From assembly GCF_003931565.1 (NCBI RefSeq), contig NZ_RRYI01000001.1, positions 124,001 to 188,000 on the forward strand: 64,000 nucleotides of DNA, read 5' to 3'. A program made the translations under genes and the position numbers. The notes beneath the pieces are model-generated. The model was not told the DNA's origin. It saw only the letters and a program-made list of their open reading frames with translations, and did no database searches. Origin of the DNA: Caulobacter sp. 602-1 (GTDB lineage: Bacteria > Pseudomonadota > Alphaproteobacteria > Caulobacterales > Caulobacteraceae). This document shows positions 24,476 to 35,355 of the stretch, in pieces (the first letter of the stretch is position 1; every line of letters starts with the position of its first letter).

Positions 24476-24921
24476 ACGAACCGCGGATTGGCTTGGCGCA
24501 GGCCTTCATTGGCGAGGGCGTCGGCCCGTTCATTCAGCGGATGACCGGCGTGGCCCTTGACCCAGCGCCAGTCGACGTCGTGCCGTTCGCGGGCGGCGTC
24601 GAGGCGCTTCCAGAGGTCGTCGTTCTTGACCGGGCTCTTGTCGGCGGTCTTCCAGCCCCGCGCCTTCCAGCCCCGGATCCACTCCTGGATGCCCTTCATG
24701 ACGTACTGGCTGTCGGTGTGCAGCTCGACCTTGCAGGGCCGGTTCAGGAGCTCCAGCGCCTGGATGGCGGCCATCAGCTCCATGCGGTTGTTGGTGGTCG
24801 CCGGCTCGCCGCCGCAAATCTCTTTCTTCTTGTCGCCATAGAACAGGATGGCGCCCCAGCCGCCCGGACCCGGATTCCCCTTGCAGGCGCCGTCGGTATA
24901 GATCGTGACCTTGGGCGTCAT
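24472..24921 (-). CDS. rnhA: Ribonuclease HI
   Basis: A 149-residue ribonuclease H that cuts RNA in RNA-DNA hybrids, removing primers and R-loops. The catalytic carboxylates Asp10 ([16 protein letters not shown]), Glu48 (NNRMEL), Asp70 (HTDSQYV) and Asp134 (ERADALA) fall at the same positions as in the Escherichia coli enzyme. The stop of thrB overlaps its start by four bases (ATGA). It is the last gene of the ispH-thrB-rnhA operon. Confidence 0.97.
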   Translation of the reverse strand: MTPKVTIYTDGACKGNPGPGGWGAILFYGDKKKEICGGEPATTNNRMELMAAIQALELLNRPCKVELHTDSQYVMKGIQEWIRGWKARGWKTADKSPVKNDDLWKRLDAARERHDVDWRWVKGHAGHPLNERADALANEGLRQANPRFV

Positions 24922-25871
24922 GCGAACAGCACGAGGCCTTCGCGGTGAACGGCCAGCTTGCGCTCGTACTCCAGCGGGTCCTTCGGCTTGACCAGGGCGC
25001 CGGCGGGCGTCGAACCCCAGTCGGCCAGTCGGGTCAGGAAGAAGCGCATGGCCGCGCCGCGCGCGAGAATCGGCAGGGCCTCCTTCTCGGCCGGGCTCAG
25101 CGGCCGGCGGCGCTCATAGCCGTTCAGCAAGGCCTTGGCGGCGGTGATGTTGAAGCTGCCGTCGGGTTCGAAGCACCAGGCGTTCAGGGTGACGGCCACG
25201 TCGTAGGCGTAGCTGTCTTCGCAGGCGAAGTAGAAGTCGATCGCCGCGGCGAACTTGCCATTCGACTGGAAGAAGACGTTGTCCGGGAAATAGTCGGCGT
25301 GGATCACGCCCGACGGAAGGCTTCGCGGCCACATCAGGGCCAGCTGCGCCAGGTCGTTGTCGATGGTCGCCGACAGGCCGGGCTTGAGGTCCTCGGCGGC
25401 CTTGCGGTGCTTGGCGAACAACGGCGACCAGGCGCTCTGGCCCAGGTCGTTGGCGCGGCGGCCCGGATAGCCCTCGCCGGCCAGATGCAGCCAGGCCAGT
25501 CCCTCGCCGGCTTCGCGGCAGTGGGCGACGGTGGGCTTGCGCACCGACAGGCCGGGCAGGAACTCGACGATGGCGGCCGGCTTGCCGCGCAGGCTCGACA
25601 GCGTCGCGCCCTCGCGCGTCGGGATCGGCCGGGCGCTGGGGTAGCCCTTGTCGGCCAGCCAGGTCAGCAGGTTCAGGAAGTAGGGCAGGTCGTCGGCCTT
25701 CACCCGCCGCTCGTAGACGGTCAGGATGTAGCGGCCCTTCTCGGTCTCCAGCAGGAAGTTGGAGTTCTCCACCCCCTCGGCGATGCCCTTGAAGGCGAGG
25801 GGCAAGCCCAGATCGTAGCCCGCCAGGAAGGCTTCGAGTTCAGCGTCGGTGATGTCGGTATAGACGGCCAT
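24918..25871 (-). CDS. thrB: Homoserine kinase (ThrB, APH-fold type)
   Basis: A 317-residue homoserine kinase of the alphaproteobacterial aminoglycoside-phosphotransferase fold, not the GHMP fold of enterobacteria. Features include [15 protein letters not shown] at the start, [23 protein letters not shown] (nucleotide loop), and the catalytic [14 protein letters not shown] and [16 protein letters not shown] metal-binding segments. It phosphorylates homoserine on the threonine pathway. It lies 42 bases behind ispH and overlaps rnhA, a gene order widely conserved in alphaproteobacteria. Confidence 0.95.
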   Translation of the reverse strand: MAVYTDITDAELEAFLAGYDLGLPLAFKGIAEGVENSNFLLETEKGRYILTVYERRVKADDLPYFLNLLTWLADKGYPSARPIPTREGATLSSLRGKPAAIVEFLPGLSVRKPTVAHCREAGEGLAWLHLAGEGYPGRRANDLGQSAWSPLFAKHRKAAEDLKPGLSATIDNDLAQLALMWPRSLPSGVIHADYFPDNVFFQSNGKFAAAIDFYFACEDSYAYDVAVTLNAWCFEPDGSFNITAAKALLNGYERRRPLSPAEKEALPILARGAAMRFFLTRLADWGSTPAGALVKPKDPLEYERKLAVHREGLVLFA

Positions 25872-25913
25872 GGCGTCGGGATGCTCGACGCGAGGCCTCG
25901 GGTCAAGCCGCCG

Positions 25914-26885
25914 CTAGGCCGTCAATAGCCGTGGCAGCTTGAACGTGATGGTTTCCCGCGCCTCGACCAGTTCCTCGACGGTGGTGTCGAATCGCGCCGA
26001 GATGGCGTCGATGACGCCCTGCACTAGGTCCTCCGGCGCCGAGGCGCCTGCGGTCAGGCCCACGCGCGAGACGCCCTCGAACCAGGACCAGTCGAGGCCA
26101 TTGGCGTCGTCGATCAGATGGGCGTCGCTGGCGCCGGCCTTCAGGCCGACCTCCATCAGGCGAACCGAATTGGACGAGTTCTTCGAGCCGACCACCAGAA
26201 CGAGCTCGGCCTGTTCGGCCAGGTGCTTGACCGCGTCCTGGCGGTTGGTGGTGGCGTAGCAGATGTCTTCCTTGTGGGGGGCGGCGATCCCGGGGAAGCG
26301 CTCGCGCAACAGGGCGACCATGTCGGCGGTGTCGTCGACCGACAAGGTGGTCTGGGTCAGGAAGGCGACATTGGCGGCGTCCTTCGGCTCCCAGGCCGCG
26401 GCGTCCTTGATATCCTCGATCAGGGTGACCGAGCCCTCGGGCAGCTGGCCCATGGTGCCGATCACCTCGGGGTGGCCGGCGTGGCCGATCAGCACGATTT
26501 CGCGGCCGGCGTCGTAATGCTTCTGGGCCTCGACGTGGACCTTGGAGACCAGCGGGCAGGTGGCGTCCAGATAGATCATCTGGCGCGACTTGGCCTCGGC
26601 CGGCACCGACTTGGGAACGCCGTGGGCGGAGAACACCACCGGGCGATCGTCGGGGGCTTCGGACAGTTCCTCGATGAACACCGCGCCCAGGGCCTTCAGG
26701 CGGTCGACCACGTGGCGGTTGTGGACGATCTCGTGGCGCACATAGACCGGCGCGCCGAACTTCTCGACGGCGCGTTCGACGATCTGGATGGCGCGGTCCA
26801 CGCCGGCGCAGAAACCGCGCGGGCTGGCCAGCACGAGCGAAATCGGGCGTCGAACCGGGGTGGGGGCGGGCGTATGGGCGTTCAT
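25914..26885 (-). CDS. ispH: 4-hydroxy-3-methylbut-2-enyl diphosphate reductase
   Basis: A 323-residue iron-sulphur reductase making IPP and DMAPP in the last step of the methylerythritol pathway. The three cluster cysteines are seen in [27 protein letters not shown] and [12 protein letters not shown], with [11 protein letters not shown] and the substrate loop [11 protein letters not shown] between and after. N-terminal extension of about 14 residues is proline-rich. Heads the ispH-thrB-rnhA operon; the promoter must lie in the 142-base divergent gap to the secreted protein gene. Confidence 0.97.
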   Translation of the reverse strand: MNAHTPAPTPVRRPISLVLASPRGFCAGVDRAIQIVERAVEKFGAPVYVRHEIVHNRHVVDRLKALGAVFIEELSEAPDDRPVVFSAHGVPKSVPAEAKSRQMIYLDATCPLVSKVHVEAQKHYDAGREIVLIGHAGHPEVIGTMGQLPEGSVTLIEDIKDAAAWEPKDAANVAFLTQTTLSVDDTADMVALLRERFPGIAAPHKEDICYATTNRQDAVKHLAEQAELVLVVGSKNSSNSVRLMEVGLKAGASDAHLIDDANGLDWSWFEGVSRVGLTAGASAPEDLVQGVIDAISARFDTTVEELVEARETITFKLPRLLTA

Positions 26886-27027
26886 GCGCGGAAGCTAGTC
26901 GTTCGGACGGTCAGGCGCCAGGAGTCTGCGTCGTTGCGACGTCACGCATATGCCTTTATCAGGCTGCATGACGCCGAAGGGGCTGCATGGTCCCGCTTGG
27001 CTCCTCTTTTCTCGAACCGGACGTTTC

Positions 27028-27744
27028 ATGCGCCGCATTCTTCCGCTCGCCCTCAGCGCCATGATGGCTGTCTCGTTCGTCGCGACGGCGACGACTGCTC
27101 ATGCGCAGATGGGACCTGGCGGTGGCCAGGGCGGCGGCCCCGACGATGACAGCGGCGCCGCCAAGAAGAAGAAGCGCGATGAGGAGTGGAACCAACCCAA
27201 GGCGCCGCTGCAGCAGCTGCGCAACGCCGGCCCGTGCCCCTATGTGAAGGTGCTTTACGACGCCAGCCGCTATGTCGAGTTCAAGGACGGCAAGGAAGCC
27301 GCCAATCAGGCCGGCTTCACCGGCGAGATCCAGAGCATCTCGTCGGGCTGCGCCTACAAGGCCAACGAGCCGATCCGGATCCGCATCGAAGCCCTGTTCC
27401 AGCTGGGCCGCGGCCCGCAGGCCGACGGCGACAAGCACGTCTATCGCTACTGGGTCGCCGTCACCGAGCGGAACCAGTCGGTGATCGCCAAGGAATATTT
27501 CGACCTGCCAGTGACCTTCGCGCCCGGCAAGGACCGGGCCTACGCCACCGACACGATCGAGCAGATCACCATTCCGCGCGCCGACGACAAGGTCAGCGGC
27601 AGCAACTTCGAAGTCCTGCTGGGCTTCGACGTGACGCCGGAAATGGCCGCCTTCAACCGTGACGGCAAGCGCTTCCGCGTCAACGCCGGCCAGACCGCAC
27701 AGGCTCAGCAAGCTGGGCAAGCAGGGAACACCACCAAGCAATGA
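27028..27744 (+). CDS. Secreted hypothetical protein (possible Tat/Sec exported)
   Basis: A 238-residue exported protein with a signal peptide to about residue 26 ([26 protein letters not shown]). A glycine-rich then lysine-rich linker follows ([23 protein letters not shown]). The body contains [56 protein letters not shown] and [19 protein letters not shown], conserved-looking but not assigned to a known family. The start at 27028 is chosen because it begins the signal. Its stop overlaps the argS start by ATGA. Confidence 0.75.
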   Translation: MRRILPLALSAMMAVSFVATATTAHAQMGPGGGQGGGPDDDSGAAKKKKRDEEWNQPKAPLQQLRNAGPCPYVKVLYDASRYVEFKDGKEAANQAGFTGEIQSISSGCAYKANEPIRIRIEALFQLGRGPQADGDKHVYRYWVAVTERNQSVIAKEYFDLPVTFAPGKDRAYATDTIEQITIPRADDKVSGSNFEVLLGFDVTPEMAAFNRDGKRFRVNAGQTAQAQQAGQAGNTTKQ

Positions 27745-29543
27745 ACGATTTGAAGCGGTCCCTGAGCGAGGCGGCCGCGGCCGCTTTCCAGGCCGCCGGA
27801 CTGCCCCCCGAATTCGGACGCGTCACCGCCTCCGACCGTCCCGACCTGGCTGATTTCCAGTGCAACGGCGCCCTCGCGGCGGCCAAGAGCGCCAAGCGCA
27901 ACCCGCGCGAGATCGCCGTGCAGGTTGTCGATATCCTGAAGGGCGACCCGCGCCTGGCGTCGGTCGAGATCGCCGGGGTCGGCTTCATCAACATGCGCGT
28001 CAGCGACGAGGCCCTGTCGGCCCGCGCCCGCGAGATCGCTTCCGACGACCGCGCCGGCGCCCAGCTGCTGGAAAGCCCGCGCCGGGTGCTGGTCGACTAT
28101 GCCGGTCCGAACGTGGCCAAGCCGATGCACGTGGGCCATCTGCGCGCCTCGATCATCGGCGAGTCGGTCAAGCGCCTGTACCGCTTCCGCGGCGACGACG
28201 TGGTGGGCGACGCCCACTTCGGCGACTGGGGCTTCCAGATGGGCCTGCTGATCAGCGCCATCATGGACGAGGACGCGTTCATCAACGCCCTGATGCAGAA
28301 GCTGCCGGAGGCCCCGCGCGGCTTCAGCGCCGCCGACGAGGCCAAGGTGATGGCCGAGTTCCAGAGCCGCATCACCCTGGCCGACCTCGACCGCATCTAT
28401 CCGGCCGCATCGGTGCGCCAGAAGGAAGATCCGGCGTTCAAGGAGCGCGCGCGCAAGGCGACCGCCGAACTGCAGAACGGCCGCTTCGGCTATCGCCTGC
28501 TGTGGCGTCACTTCGTCAATGTCAGCCGCGTGGCCCTGGAGCGCGAGTTCCACGCCCTGGGTGTCGACTTCGACCTGTGGAAGGGCGAGAGCGACGTCAA
28601 CGACCTGATCGAGCCGATGGTCCGTCAGCTGGAGGACAAGGGCCTGCTGGTCGACGACCAGGGCGCCCGCATCGTCCGCGTGGCCCGCGAGGGCGACAAG
28701 CAGGACGTGCCGCCGCTGCTGGTGGTGTCGTCGGAAGGCTCGGCCATGTACGGCACGACCGACCTGGCGACGATCCTGGACCGCCGCAAGTCGTTCGACC
28801 CCCACCTGATCCTCTACTGCGTGGACCAGCGCCAGGCCCTGCACTTCGAGACGGTGTTCCGCGCCGCCTACCTGGCCGGCTACGCCGCCGAGGGCTCGCT
28901 GGAGCACATCGGCTTCGGCACCATGAACGGTACGGACGGAAAGCCGTTCAAGACCCGCGCCGGCGGCGTTCTGAAGCTGCACGACCTGATCGAGATGGCT
29001 CGTGAAAAGGCCCGCGAGCGCCTGCGCGAAGCCGGCCTCGGCGCCGAACTGACCGAAGAGCAGTTCGAGGACACCGCCCACAAGGTCGGCGTCGCGGCCC
29101 TGAAGTTCGCCGACCTGCAGAACTTCCGCGGCACCTCCTACGTCTTCGACCTCGACCGCTTCACCAGCTTCGAGGGCAAGACCGGCCCGTACCTGCTGTA
29201 TCAGTCCGTGCGCATCAAGAGCGTGCTGCGCCGCGCCGCCGAGGCCGGCGCCGTCGCCGGCCGCATCGTGATCCACGAGCCGGCCGAACGCGACCTGGCC
29301 ATGCTGCTGGACGCCTTCGAGGGCGCCCTGCAGGAGGCCTACGACAAGAAGGCCCCGAACTTCGTGGCCGAGCACGCCTACAAGCTGGCCCAGTCGTTCT
29401 CGAAGTTCTACGCGGCCTGCCCGATCGTCAGCGCCGACACCGAGGACCTGCGCGCCTCGCGCCTGACCCTGGCCGAGACCACCCTGCGCCAGCTGCTGCT
29501 GGCCCTCGATCTGCTCGGCATCGAAGCGCCGGAACGGATGTAG
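27741..29543 (+). CDS. argS: Arginyl-tRNA synthetase
   Basis: A 600-residue class I aminoacyl-tRNA synthetase. The N-terminal Add1 domain covers about 1-110. The HIGH motif reads HVGH in [25 protein letters not shown] near 125, with [23 protein letters not shown] and the lysine-poor KMSK-equivalent [14 protein letters not shown] further on. The C-terminal DALR anticodon-binding domain has [20 protein letters not shown] overlaps the stop of the secreted protein gene, so the two are coupled. Confidence 0.97.
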   Translation: MNDLKRSLSEAAAAAFQAAGLPPEFGRVTASDRPDLADFQCNGALAAAKSAKRNPREIAVQVVDILKGDPRLASVEIAGVGFINMRVSDEALSARAREIASDDRAGAQLLESPRRVLVDYAGPNVAKPMHVGHLRASIIGESVKRLYRFRGDDVVGDAHFGDWGFQMGLLISAIMDEDAFINALMQKLPEAPRGFSAADEAKVMAEFQSRITLADLDRIYPAASVRQKEDPAFKERARKATAELQNGRFGYRLLWRHFVNVSRVALEREFHALGVDFDLWKGESDVNDLIEPMVRQLEDKGLLVDDQGARIVRVAREGDKQDVPPLLVVSSEGSAMYGTTDLATILDRRKSFDPHLILYCVDQRQALHFETVFRAAYLAGYAAEGSLEHIGFGTMNGTDGKPFKTRAGGVLKLHDLIEMAREKARERLREAGLGAELTEEQFEDTAHKVGVAALKFADLQNFRGTSYVFDLDRFTSFEGKTGPYLLYQSVRIKSVLRRAAEAGAVAGRIVIHEPAERDLAMLLDAFEGALQEAYDKKAPNFVAEHAYKLAQSFSKFYAACPIVSADTEDLRASRLTLAETTLRQLLLALDLLGIEAPERM

Positions 29544-29625
29544 GGTTCGAGCCCCTCGCGGCGGTTGCAATCGCCGCGGGGGCGCACGACAGTCCCGGCC
29601 GCGTTTGCGTGCGTCGGGAGGGGTT

Positions 29626-32133
29626 ATGAACAAGTCCGTGGTCGCCATGTTGATGGCGAGCGTCTGCGTCAGTGCGATAGGCGCACCGGCTTTGGCCGAG
29701 AAGGCCAAGTCCTCCGACAAGAAGACCGACAAGTACGCCGACGCCACCGCCGGCCTGGACCGCAAGGACGGCCTCCTGCCGGTGTTCGTCGACAAGAAGG
29801 ACGGCAAGATCCTGGTGCTGCTGCCCAAGCCGGGCGCGGACGGGATCGCGGGGCGCTATATCTACCAGACCTATCTGCGGTCGGGTCTGGGATCGAACCC
29901 GACGGGCCTGGACCGCTCGGCGCCGGGCGACACCCAGATCATCGCCTTCCGCCGCGTGGGCGGGAAGGTCGTCGCCCAGTTCGAGAACTGGGGTTTTTCG
30001 GCCGCGCGTGGTTCGGTCGACGAGCAGAAGGCGGTGGCCGACTCGTTCCCGATCTCCAGCGTCTGGTCGAACGCGATCGAGGCCGAGAGCCCGGACGGCG
30101 GCCTGCTGGTCGATGTGACCAGCTTCCTCACCCGTGACGCGCAAGGCGTCGCCAAGACCCTGAAACGCGCCAAGCAGGGCGACTTCCGCCTGAACGACGG
30201 CCTGTCCTACGCCGACACCGGCGCGGTGAACGTCTTCCCGCTGAACGTCGAGCTGGAGGCGGTTGAGACGTTTGTCGGCGACGATCCGGGTTCGGAGGTT
30301 CGCGGCATCGTCCCGGATCCGCGTAACGTCACCCTGGCCCTGCACCACTCGTTCGTGGCCCTGCCCGAGCCCGGCTATCAGCCGCGCCAGAACGACCCGC
30401 GCGTCGGGGTGATCGACCACACCGTCGCCGACTATTCCGCGCCGCTGGGCGAGCCGCTGGTCTATCGCCTGGTCCACCGCTTCCGCCTGGAGAAGACCGA
30501 CCCGACCGCCGCCCGCTCGCCGGTCAAGAAGCCGATCGTGTTCTATGTCGATCGCGCCGCGCCCGAGCCGGTCCGCTCGGCCCTGATCGAGGGCGGTCGC
30601 TGGTGGAGCCAGGCCTTCGAGGCCGCCGGCTTCATCGACGCCTTCAAGGTCGAGCTGCTGCCCGAGGGCGTCAGCCCGCTCGACGCCCGCTACAGCGTCG
30701 TCAACTGGGTCCACCGCCAGACGCGCGGCTGGTCTTACGGCCACGCGGTGGTCGATCCACGCACCGGCGAGATCATCAAGGGCGACGTGCTGTTGGGCTC
30801 CCAACGTGTCCGTCAAGATCGGCTGATCTTCGAAGGCCTGGCGGGCGCGGACAAGAGCGGCCAAGGCGGTCCCAACGACCCGATCGAGATCGCGTTGGCC
30901 CGTCTGCGCCAGCTGGCCCCGCACGAGATCGGCCACTCCATCGGCCTGCAGCACAATTTCGCGGCCAGCACCTACGGTGACCGCGCCTCGGTCATGGACT
31001 ATCCCGCGCCCAGGATCGCCATCAAGAACGGCCAGCTGGACTTCTCCGACGCCTATGGGCGCGGGGTCGGCGCCTGGGACAAGTTCGTGATCGACTGGCT
31101 TTATGGCGTCGCCCCGACCGGCGTCGACGAGAAGGCCTGGCTGAAGGCCAAGGCCGACAGGAGTCAGGCCGACGGCCTGCGCTACGTCTCGGACGAGGAC
31201 GCTCGAGCCGCCGACACCGCCCAGCCGATCGGCGCCGTCTGGGACAATGGCTCCGACCCCGTCGCCGAGCTCGACCATCTGATGGCGGTGCGCAAGATCG
31301 CCCTGGACCGCTTCGGTCTGCCCAACCTGCCCAAGGGAGCCTCGGTGGCCGACCTGCGCCGGATCATCGCGCCGATCTACATCTTCCACCGTTACCAGGT
31401 GGATGCGACGGCCAAGCTGGTCGGCGGCGTCGACTTCACCTACGGCGTCGAGGGCGACGGCCACGAGGCCAGCAAGATCGTGCCGGCGGCGCGCCAGACC
31501 GCCGCTATCGACGCCCTGCTGCGGACGCTTGCGCCCGCCGCGGTGGATCTCTCCGACAAGACGCTCGACGTGCTGACCTCGGGCCAGTCGCAGGGCAATG
31601 ACAAGGCCAATGATATCGAGACCTTCGGCCAGGGGCCGGTCTTCGATCTGCCGGCCGCCGCCGACGTGGCCGCCGATCTCGTCTGGGGCGACCTGTTCGC
31701 GCCGGCGCGCCTGAACCGCCTGATGGAGGCCAGGCGCCGCGATCCGGCCCAGCCGGGTGTCGAGGGGCTGCTGGACAAGTCGCTCGCCCTAGCCGCCTTC
31801 GACGGCAAGGCGACGGGCCGCCAGGGCGAGCTGGCCCGCCGCGTCCGCCAGCGGATGGTGGTGAACCTGGCCAACGCCCTGGGCGACAAGGACCTGTCCC
31901 CGACCGCCGCCGCGGTGATCCGCGCGCGTCTGGCCGACTGGGGCAAGGGCCTCAAGACCGTGACTGCTGGCGACGCCGCCGACCGCGCCCAGGCCCGCAT
32001 CCTGGCCGGTGTCGTCACCGACGAGAGCGGCGAGCGTCTCGCGGCGCTGATCGAGGATGGCAAGGCCCAGGTGGCCATCCCGCCCGGCCCGCCGATCGGC
32101 GAGGACGACTGGTTCGGAGACTTTTCGCGGTAA
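29626..32133 (+). CDS. Secreted zinc-dependent metalloprotease (DUF5117/DUF4953 type)
   Basis: An 835-residue exported protein with a signal peptide to about residue 24 (VCVSAIGAPALAE). The catalytic motif HEIGHSIGLQH lies at residues 433-443, giving zinc ligands His433, His437 and His443 with Glu434 as base. A Met-turn-like segment VMDYPAPR follows about 20 residues later, so it is a metzincin-like enzyme. The flanking domains (LDRKDGLLPVFVDKKDG near the start, ARYSVVNWVHRQTRGWSYGHAVVDPRTGEIIKGDVLLGS before the motif) are those of the DUF5117-metalloprotease family. The start follows GGGAGGGGTT; an in-frame ATG at 29605 lacks a signal. Role: extracellular or periplasmic proteolysis. Confidence 0.9.
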   Translation: MNKSVVAMLMASVCVSAIGAPALAEKAKSSDKKTDKYADATAGLDRKDGLLPVFVDKKDGKILVLLPKPGADGIAGRYIYQTYLRSGLGSNPTGLDRSAPGDTQIIAFRRVGGKVVAQFENWGFSAARGSVDEQKAVADSFPISSVWSNAIEAESPDGGLLVDVTSFLTRDAQGVAKTLKRAKQGDFRLNDGLSYADTGAVNVFPLNVELEAVETFVGDDPGSEVRGIVPDPRNVTLALHHSFVALPEPGYQPRQNDPRVGVIDHTVADYSAPLGEPLVYRLVHRFRLEKTDPTAARSPVKKPIVFYVDRAAPEPVRSALIEGGRWWSQAFEAAGFIDAFKVELLPEGVSPLDARYSVVNWVHRQTRGWSYGHAVVDPRTGEIIKGDVLLGSQRVRQDRLIFEGLAGADKSGQGGPNDPIEIALARLRQLAPHEIGHSIGLQHNFAASTYGDRASVMDYPAPRIAIKNGQLDFSDAYGRGVGAWDKFVIDWLYGVAPTGVDEKAWLKAKADRSQADGLRYVSDEDARAADTAQPIGAVWDNGSDPVAELDHLMAVRKIALDRFGLPNLPKGASVADLRRIIAPIYIFHRYQVDATAKLVGGVDFTYGVEGDGHEASKIVPAARQTAAIDALLRTLAPAAVDLSDKTLDVLTSGQSQGNDKANDIETFGQGPVFDLPAAADVAADLVWGDLFAPARLNRLMEARRRDPAQPGVEGLLDKSLALAAFDGKATGRQGELARRVRQRMVVNLANALGDKDLSPTAAAVIRARLADWGKGLKTVTAGDAADRAQARILAGVVTDESGERLAALIEDGKAQVAIPPGPPIGEDDWFGDFSR

Positions 32134-32196
32134 GGCGCACGGCCATCGCAGGCCGTGCTTGACTCGCATGGCCTGCTACCGCACTACGCCGAAGAC

Positions 32197-32392
32197 CCTC
32201 GCGGGAGACATCGGGATTCGCTCCCGAGGCCGAAGGCGCAACCGCCCCGGAAACGCTCAGGCAAAAGGACCGCGCGGGTTTAGGAACGCTGGAAAGAGGC
32301 CCCCGAAAGGGCGGCTCGCCGAAGGAGCAAGGCCAAACCCGTCCGGCAGAGGGGCGAGGCCGGAATCTCTCAGGTCCAAGGGACAGCGGGGG
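32197..32392 (+). promoter_or_regulatory. Tandem glycine riboswitch
   Basis: Two consecutive glycine aptamers with a short linker. The first (about 32197-32279) has GCCGAAGGCGCAACC and GGAAACGCTCAGGCAAAAGGACC, the second (about 32284-32392) has CGCCGAAGGAGCAAGGCC and GGAATCTCTCAGGTCCAAGGGACAG; the GAAGG and CTCAGG core elements match the family. The gcvT start is 53 bases after the second aptamer. It senses glycine and, in this class, turns on the glycine cleavage genes when glycine is abundant. Confidence 0.96.
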
Positions 32393-32445
32393 CGACTTGC
32401 CGGCGGACGCCGGTCCCGTCGCCGACCCCGCTTGGAGCCCATCCA

Positions 32446-33558
32446 GTGTCCGATCAAGACCTCAAGAAGACCCCGCTCTTCGACGCCCATGTGGCGCTGG
32501 GCGCCCGCATGGTGCCGTTCGCCGGCTATGCCATGCCCGTGCAGTACAAGGACGGGGTGCTGAAAGAGCACCTCTGGACCCGCGAGCACGCCGGCCTGTT
32601 CGACGTCTCGCACATGGGCCAGGCCCGCATCCGCGGCGAGAACCCCGCCAAGAGCTTCGAGAAGGTGGTCTCGGCCGACTACCAGGGTCTGAAGCCCGGC
32701 AAGCAGCGCTACGGCGTGCTGCTCAACGACGAGGGCGGGATCATCGACGACCTGATGACGGCGCGTCCCGACGACGACGGCCTGTTCGTGGTGGTCAACG
32801 GCGCCTGCAAGGACAACGACTACGAGATCATCGCCAAGGCCCTGGCCGGCGAGGCCACGGTGACCCGCCTGGAGGACCGCGCGCTGCTGGCGCTGCAAGG
32901 TCCGCAGGCCGCCGCCGTCCTGGCTGCTCATGTGCCGGAAGCCGCCGGCATGGTGTTCATGGACACGCTGGCCCTGACCGCTTTCGGCGTCGACGCCATC
33001 ATTTCGCGCTCGGGCTATACGGGCGAGGACGGCTACGAGATCTCGGTCCCGGCCGACGCCGCCGAGCGGGTGTGGAACACCCTGCTGGCCGACGAGCGCG
33101 TCAAGCCGATCGGCCTGGGCGCTCGCGACAGCCTGCGCCTGGAAGCGGGCCTGCCGCTGTACGGCCATGACCTGGACGAGACCGTCTCGCCGATCGAGGC
33201 TGGGCTGAACTTCGCGGTGGGCAAGTCGCGCCGCGAGGCCGGCGACTATCTGGGCGCGGCCCGGATCGCCAAGGAACTGGCCGGCGAGCTGTCGCGCGTC
33301 CGCGTCAATCTCAAGGTGCTGGAAGGCGCGCCGGCCCGCGAAGGCGCCGAGATCGCCGACGAAGCGGGCAATGTCATCGGCAAGGTGACCAGCGGCGGCT
33401 TCGCCCCCAGCCTGGGCTTCCCTATCGCCATCGGTTTCGCCCCGCCGGCCTATGCGGCCGTGGGGACGAAGCTCAAGGTCATCGTCCGTGGCAAGCAGGC
33501 CGCCGCCGAGGTGGTCGCGACCCCATTCGTCGCCAACCGTTACGTCCGCAAACTCTAA
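32446..33558 (+). CDS. gcvT: Aminomethyltransferase (glycine cleavage T protein)
   Basis: A 370-residue tetrahydrofolate-dependent T protein that takes the aminomethyl group from lipoylated H protein, releasing ammonia and methylene-THF. Start is GTG with GGAG nine bases upstream. Seen: FDAHVALGARMVPFAGYAMPVQYKDGV, HAGLFDVSHMGQARIRG, the ARDSLRLEAGLPLYGHDLDE motif near 224-242 and the C-terminal GCV_T domain (VGKSRREAGDYLGA, then VTSGGFAPSLGFPIAIGF). It is first in the riboswitch-controlled gcv operon. Confidence 0.97.
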   Translation: MSDQDLKKTPLFDAHVALGARMVPFAGYAMPVQYKDGVLKEHLWTREHAGLFDVSHMGQARIRGENPAKSFEKVVSADYQGLKPGKQRYGVLLNDEGGIIDDLMTARPDDDGLFVVVNGACKDNDYEIIAKALAGEATVTRLEDRALLALQGPQAAAVLAAHVPEAAGMVFMDTLALTAFGVDAIISRSGYTGEDGYEISVPADAAERVWNTLLADERVKPIGLGARDSLRLEAGLPLYGHDLDETVSPIEAGLNFAVGKSRREAGDYLGAARIAKELAGELSRVRVNLKVLEGAPAREGAEIADEAGNVIGKVTSGGFAPSLGFPIAIGFAPPAYAAVGTKLKVIVRGKQAAAEVVATPFVANRYVRKL

Positions 33559-33573
33559 TCAAGGGCCCAGGCA

Positions 33574-33939
33574 ATGCGTTTCACCAAAGATCATGAATGG
33601 GTCATCGTCCAAGGCGACGTGGCCACGGTCGGCATCACCGCCTACGCCGCCGAGCAGCTGGGCGACGTGGTGTTCGTCGAGACCCCGGAAGCCGGCAAGG
33701 TCGTCAAGCAGGGCGAGCAGCTGGCCGTCGTCGAGAGCGTCAAGGCCGCCTCGGACGTCTACGCCCCGGTGTCGGGCGAGGTCGTCGAAGGCAACGCCGA
33801 GCTGGGCGACGCGCCGGAAACCGTCAACGCCCTGCCGGAGAGCGGCGGCTGGTTCGCCAAGATCAAGCTGAGCAACCCGGCCGAGGTCGACGCCCTGATG
33901 GACCGCGACGCGTACGAAGCGTTCCTGAGCACGCTCTAG
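33574..33939 (+). CDS. gcvH: Glycine cleavage system H protein
   Basis: A 121-residue lipoyl carrier. The lipoylated lysine is Lys57 in [17 protein letters not shown]. The N-terminal [34 protein letters not shown] and the ending [25 protein letters not shown] match the family. It shuttles the aminomethyl group between P and T proteins. It follows gcvT by 15 bases and is separated from gcvPA by a 69-base gap with a palindromic repeat. Confidence 0.97.
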   Translation: MRFTKDHEWVIVQGDVATVGITAYAAEQLGDVVFVETPEAGKVVKQGEQLAVVESVKAASDVYAPVSGEVVEGNAELGDAPETVNALPESGGWFAKIKLSNPAEVDALMDRDAYEAFLSTL

Positions 33940-33969
33940 CTCCACCGCCGTAGACACTCCCATCCCCGA

Positions 33970-33994
33970 CCCTTTCCCCATCGAGGGGGAAGGG
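33970..33994. repeat. CCCTTTCCCC / GGGGGAAGGG palindromic repeat in the gcv operon
   Basis: CCCTTTCCCC (33970-33979) pairs with GGGGGAAGGG (33985-33994) around ATCGA, one G-T pair in ten, just ahead of the gcvPA ribosome region. The wording CCC...CCCCATCGAGGGGGAAGGG resembles a dispersed intergenic palindrome common in Caulobacter-type genomes; the copy count cannot be known from one window. Confidence 0.55.
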
Positions 33995-34008
33995 AGAAGG
34001 ACCGAAAG

Positions 34009-35355
34009 ATGCGTTACCTCCCCCTGACCCCCGAAGACCGCGTCGAGATGCTCGGCGCGATCGGCGTGAAGTCGATCGACGACCTCTTCATCGACGTGCC
34101 GGCCTCGGCCCAGCGTTCCGGAACCGTCGACCTGCCGCCGCACGCCGGCGAGATCGAAGTCGAGCGCGAGATGGCGGGCCTTGCTCGTCGCAACCGCGCC
34201 GCGGGGGAGGGGCCGTTCTTCTGCGGGGCCGGCGCCTATCGCCACCACGTGCCGGCCACGGTCGACCACATCATCCAGCGGTCGGAGTTTCTGACCAGCT
34301 ACACGCCCTACCAGCCGGAAATCGCCCAAGGCACCTTGCAGGTGCTGTTCGAGTTCCAGAGCCAGGTCGCGGCCCTGACCGGGATGGAGGTGGCCAACGC
34401 CTCGCTCTATGACGGCTCGACCGGCGCGGCCGAGGCGGTGATGATGGCCCAGCGCGTCACCCGCCGGAACAAGGCGGTGATGTCGGGCGGTGTTCATCCG
34501 CACTATGTCGAGACCATCGAGACCCTGGCCCACGCGGCCGGCGTCATGACTCAGGCGATGGCTCCGGCCATCGACGCCGAGGACGCGGTGATCGCCGCCA
34601 TCGACGCCGACACCGCCTGCGTCGTCGTCCAGACCCCCAACGTGTTCGGCACGGTCACCGACGTCACCAAGATCGCCGAGGCCGCCCAGGCCGCCGGCGC
34701 GCTGCTGATCGTCGTGACCACCGAGGCCGTCTCGTACGGCCTGCTGAAGTCGCCCGGCGAGATGGGCGCCGACATCGCCGTGGCCGAGGGCCAGTCGATC
34801 GGCAACGGCCTGAACTTCGGCGGCCCCTATGTCGGCCTCTTCGCCTGCAAGGAGAAGTTCGTCCGCCAGATGCCGGGCCGCCTGTGCGGCGAGACCGTCG
34901 ACGCCGACGGCAGGCGCGGTTTCGTCCTGACCCTGTCGACCCGCGAGCAGCACATCCGCCGCGACAAGGCCACCTCGAACATCTGCACCAACAGCGGCCT
35001 CTGCGCCCTGGCCTTCTCGATTCACATGAGCCTGCTGGGCGAGACTGGCCTGCGCCAGCTGGCGGCGCTGAACCACCAGAAGGCGTTAGCCCTGCGCGAC
35101 GCTTTGAAGGCCGTGCCGGGCGTCGAGATCCTGACCCCGCGCTTCTTCAACGAGTTCGCGATCAAGCTGCCGAAGGACGCCGCCGAGGTCGTCGAGACCC
35201 TGGCCGGCCACGGCGTCATCGCCGGCGTGCCGTTCTCGCGCCTCGACGCGGGCGCGGGCCTGGACGACGTGCTGCTGGTCGCGGCTACCGAGACCACGCT
35301 GGACATCGACATCACCTTCTTCGCCAAGATCCTCACCAAGGCGGTGGCCCAATGA
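34009..35355 (+). CDS. gcvPA: Glycine dehydrogenase subunit 1 (P protein alpha)
   Basis: A 448-residue half of the split P protein. It begins [27 protein letters not shown] and has [42 protein letters not shown] and [24 protein letters not shown], and [20 protein letters not shown] near the end. This subunit lacks the PLP lysine, which is in the partner. It ends in a four-base overlap with gcvPB, so subunits are made in equal amounts. Confidence 0.97.
   Translation: MRYLPLTPEDRVEMLGAIGVKSIDDLFIDVPASAQRSGTVDLPPHAGEIEVEREMAGLARRNRAAGEGPFFCGAGAYRHHVPATVDHIIQRSEFLTSYTPYQPEIAQGTLQVLFEFQSQVAALTGMEVANASLYDGSTGAAEAVMMAQRVTRRNKAVMSGGVHPHYVETIETLAHAAGVMTQAMAPAIDAEDAVIAAIDADTACVVVQTPNVFGTVTDVTKIAEAAQAAGALLIVVTTEAVSYGLLKSPGEMGADIAVAEGQSIGNGLNFGGPYVGLFACKEKFVRQMPGRLCGETVDADGRRGFVLTLSTREQHIRRDKATSNICTNSGLCALAFSIHMSLLGETGLRQLAALNHQKALALRDALKAVPGVEILTPRFFNEFAIKLPKDAAEVVETLAGHGVIAGVPFSRLDAGAGLDDVLLVAATETTLDIDITFFAKILTKAVAQ

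Noticed and set aside
27705..29828. 707-codon open frame opposite argS
   Set aside because: It lies antisense to the clear argS coding region, has no family features, and is histidine/valine/glycine-rich as expected from a GC-rich shadow.
29428..31464. 678-codon open frame opposite the metalloprotease gene
   Set aside because: Shadow of a well supported secreted zinc protease; no recognisable domain.
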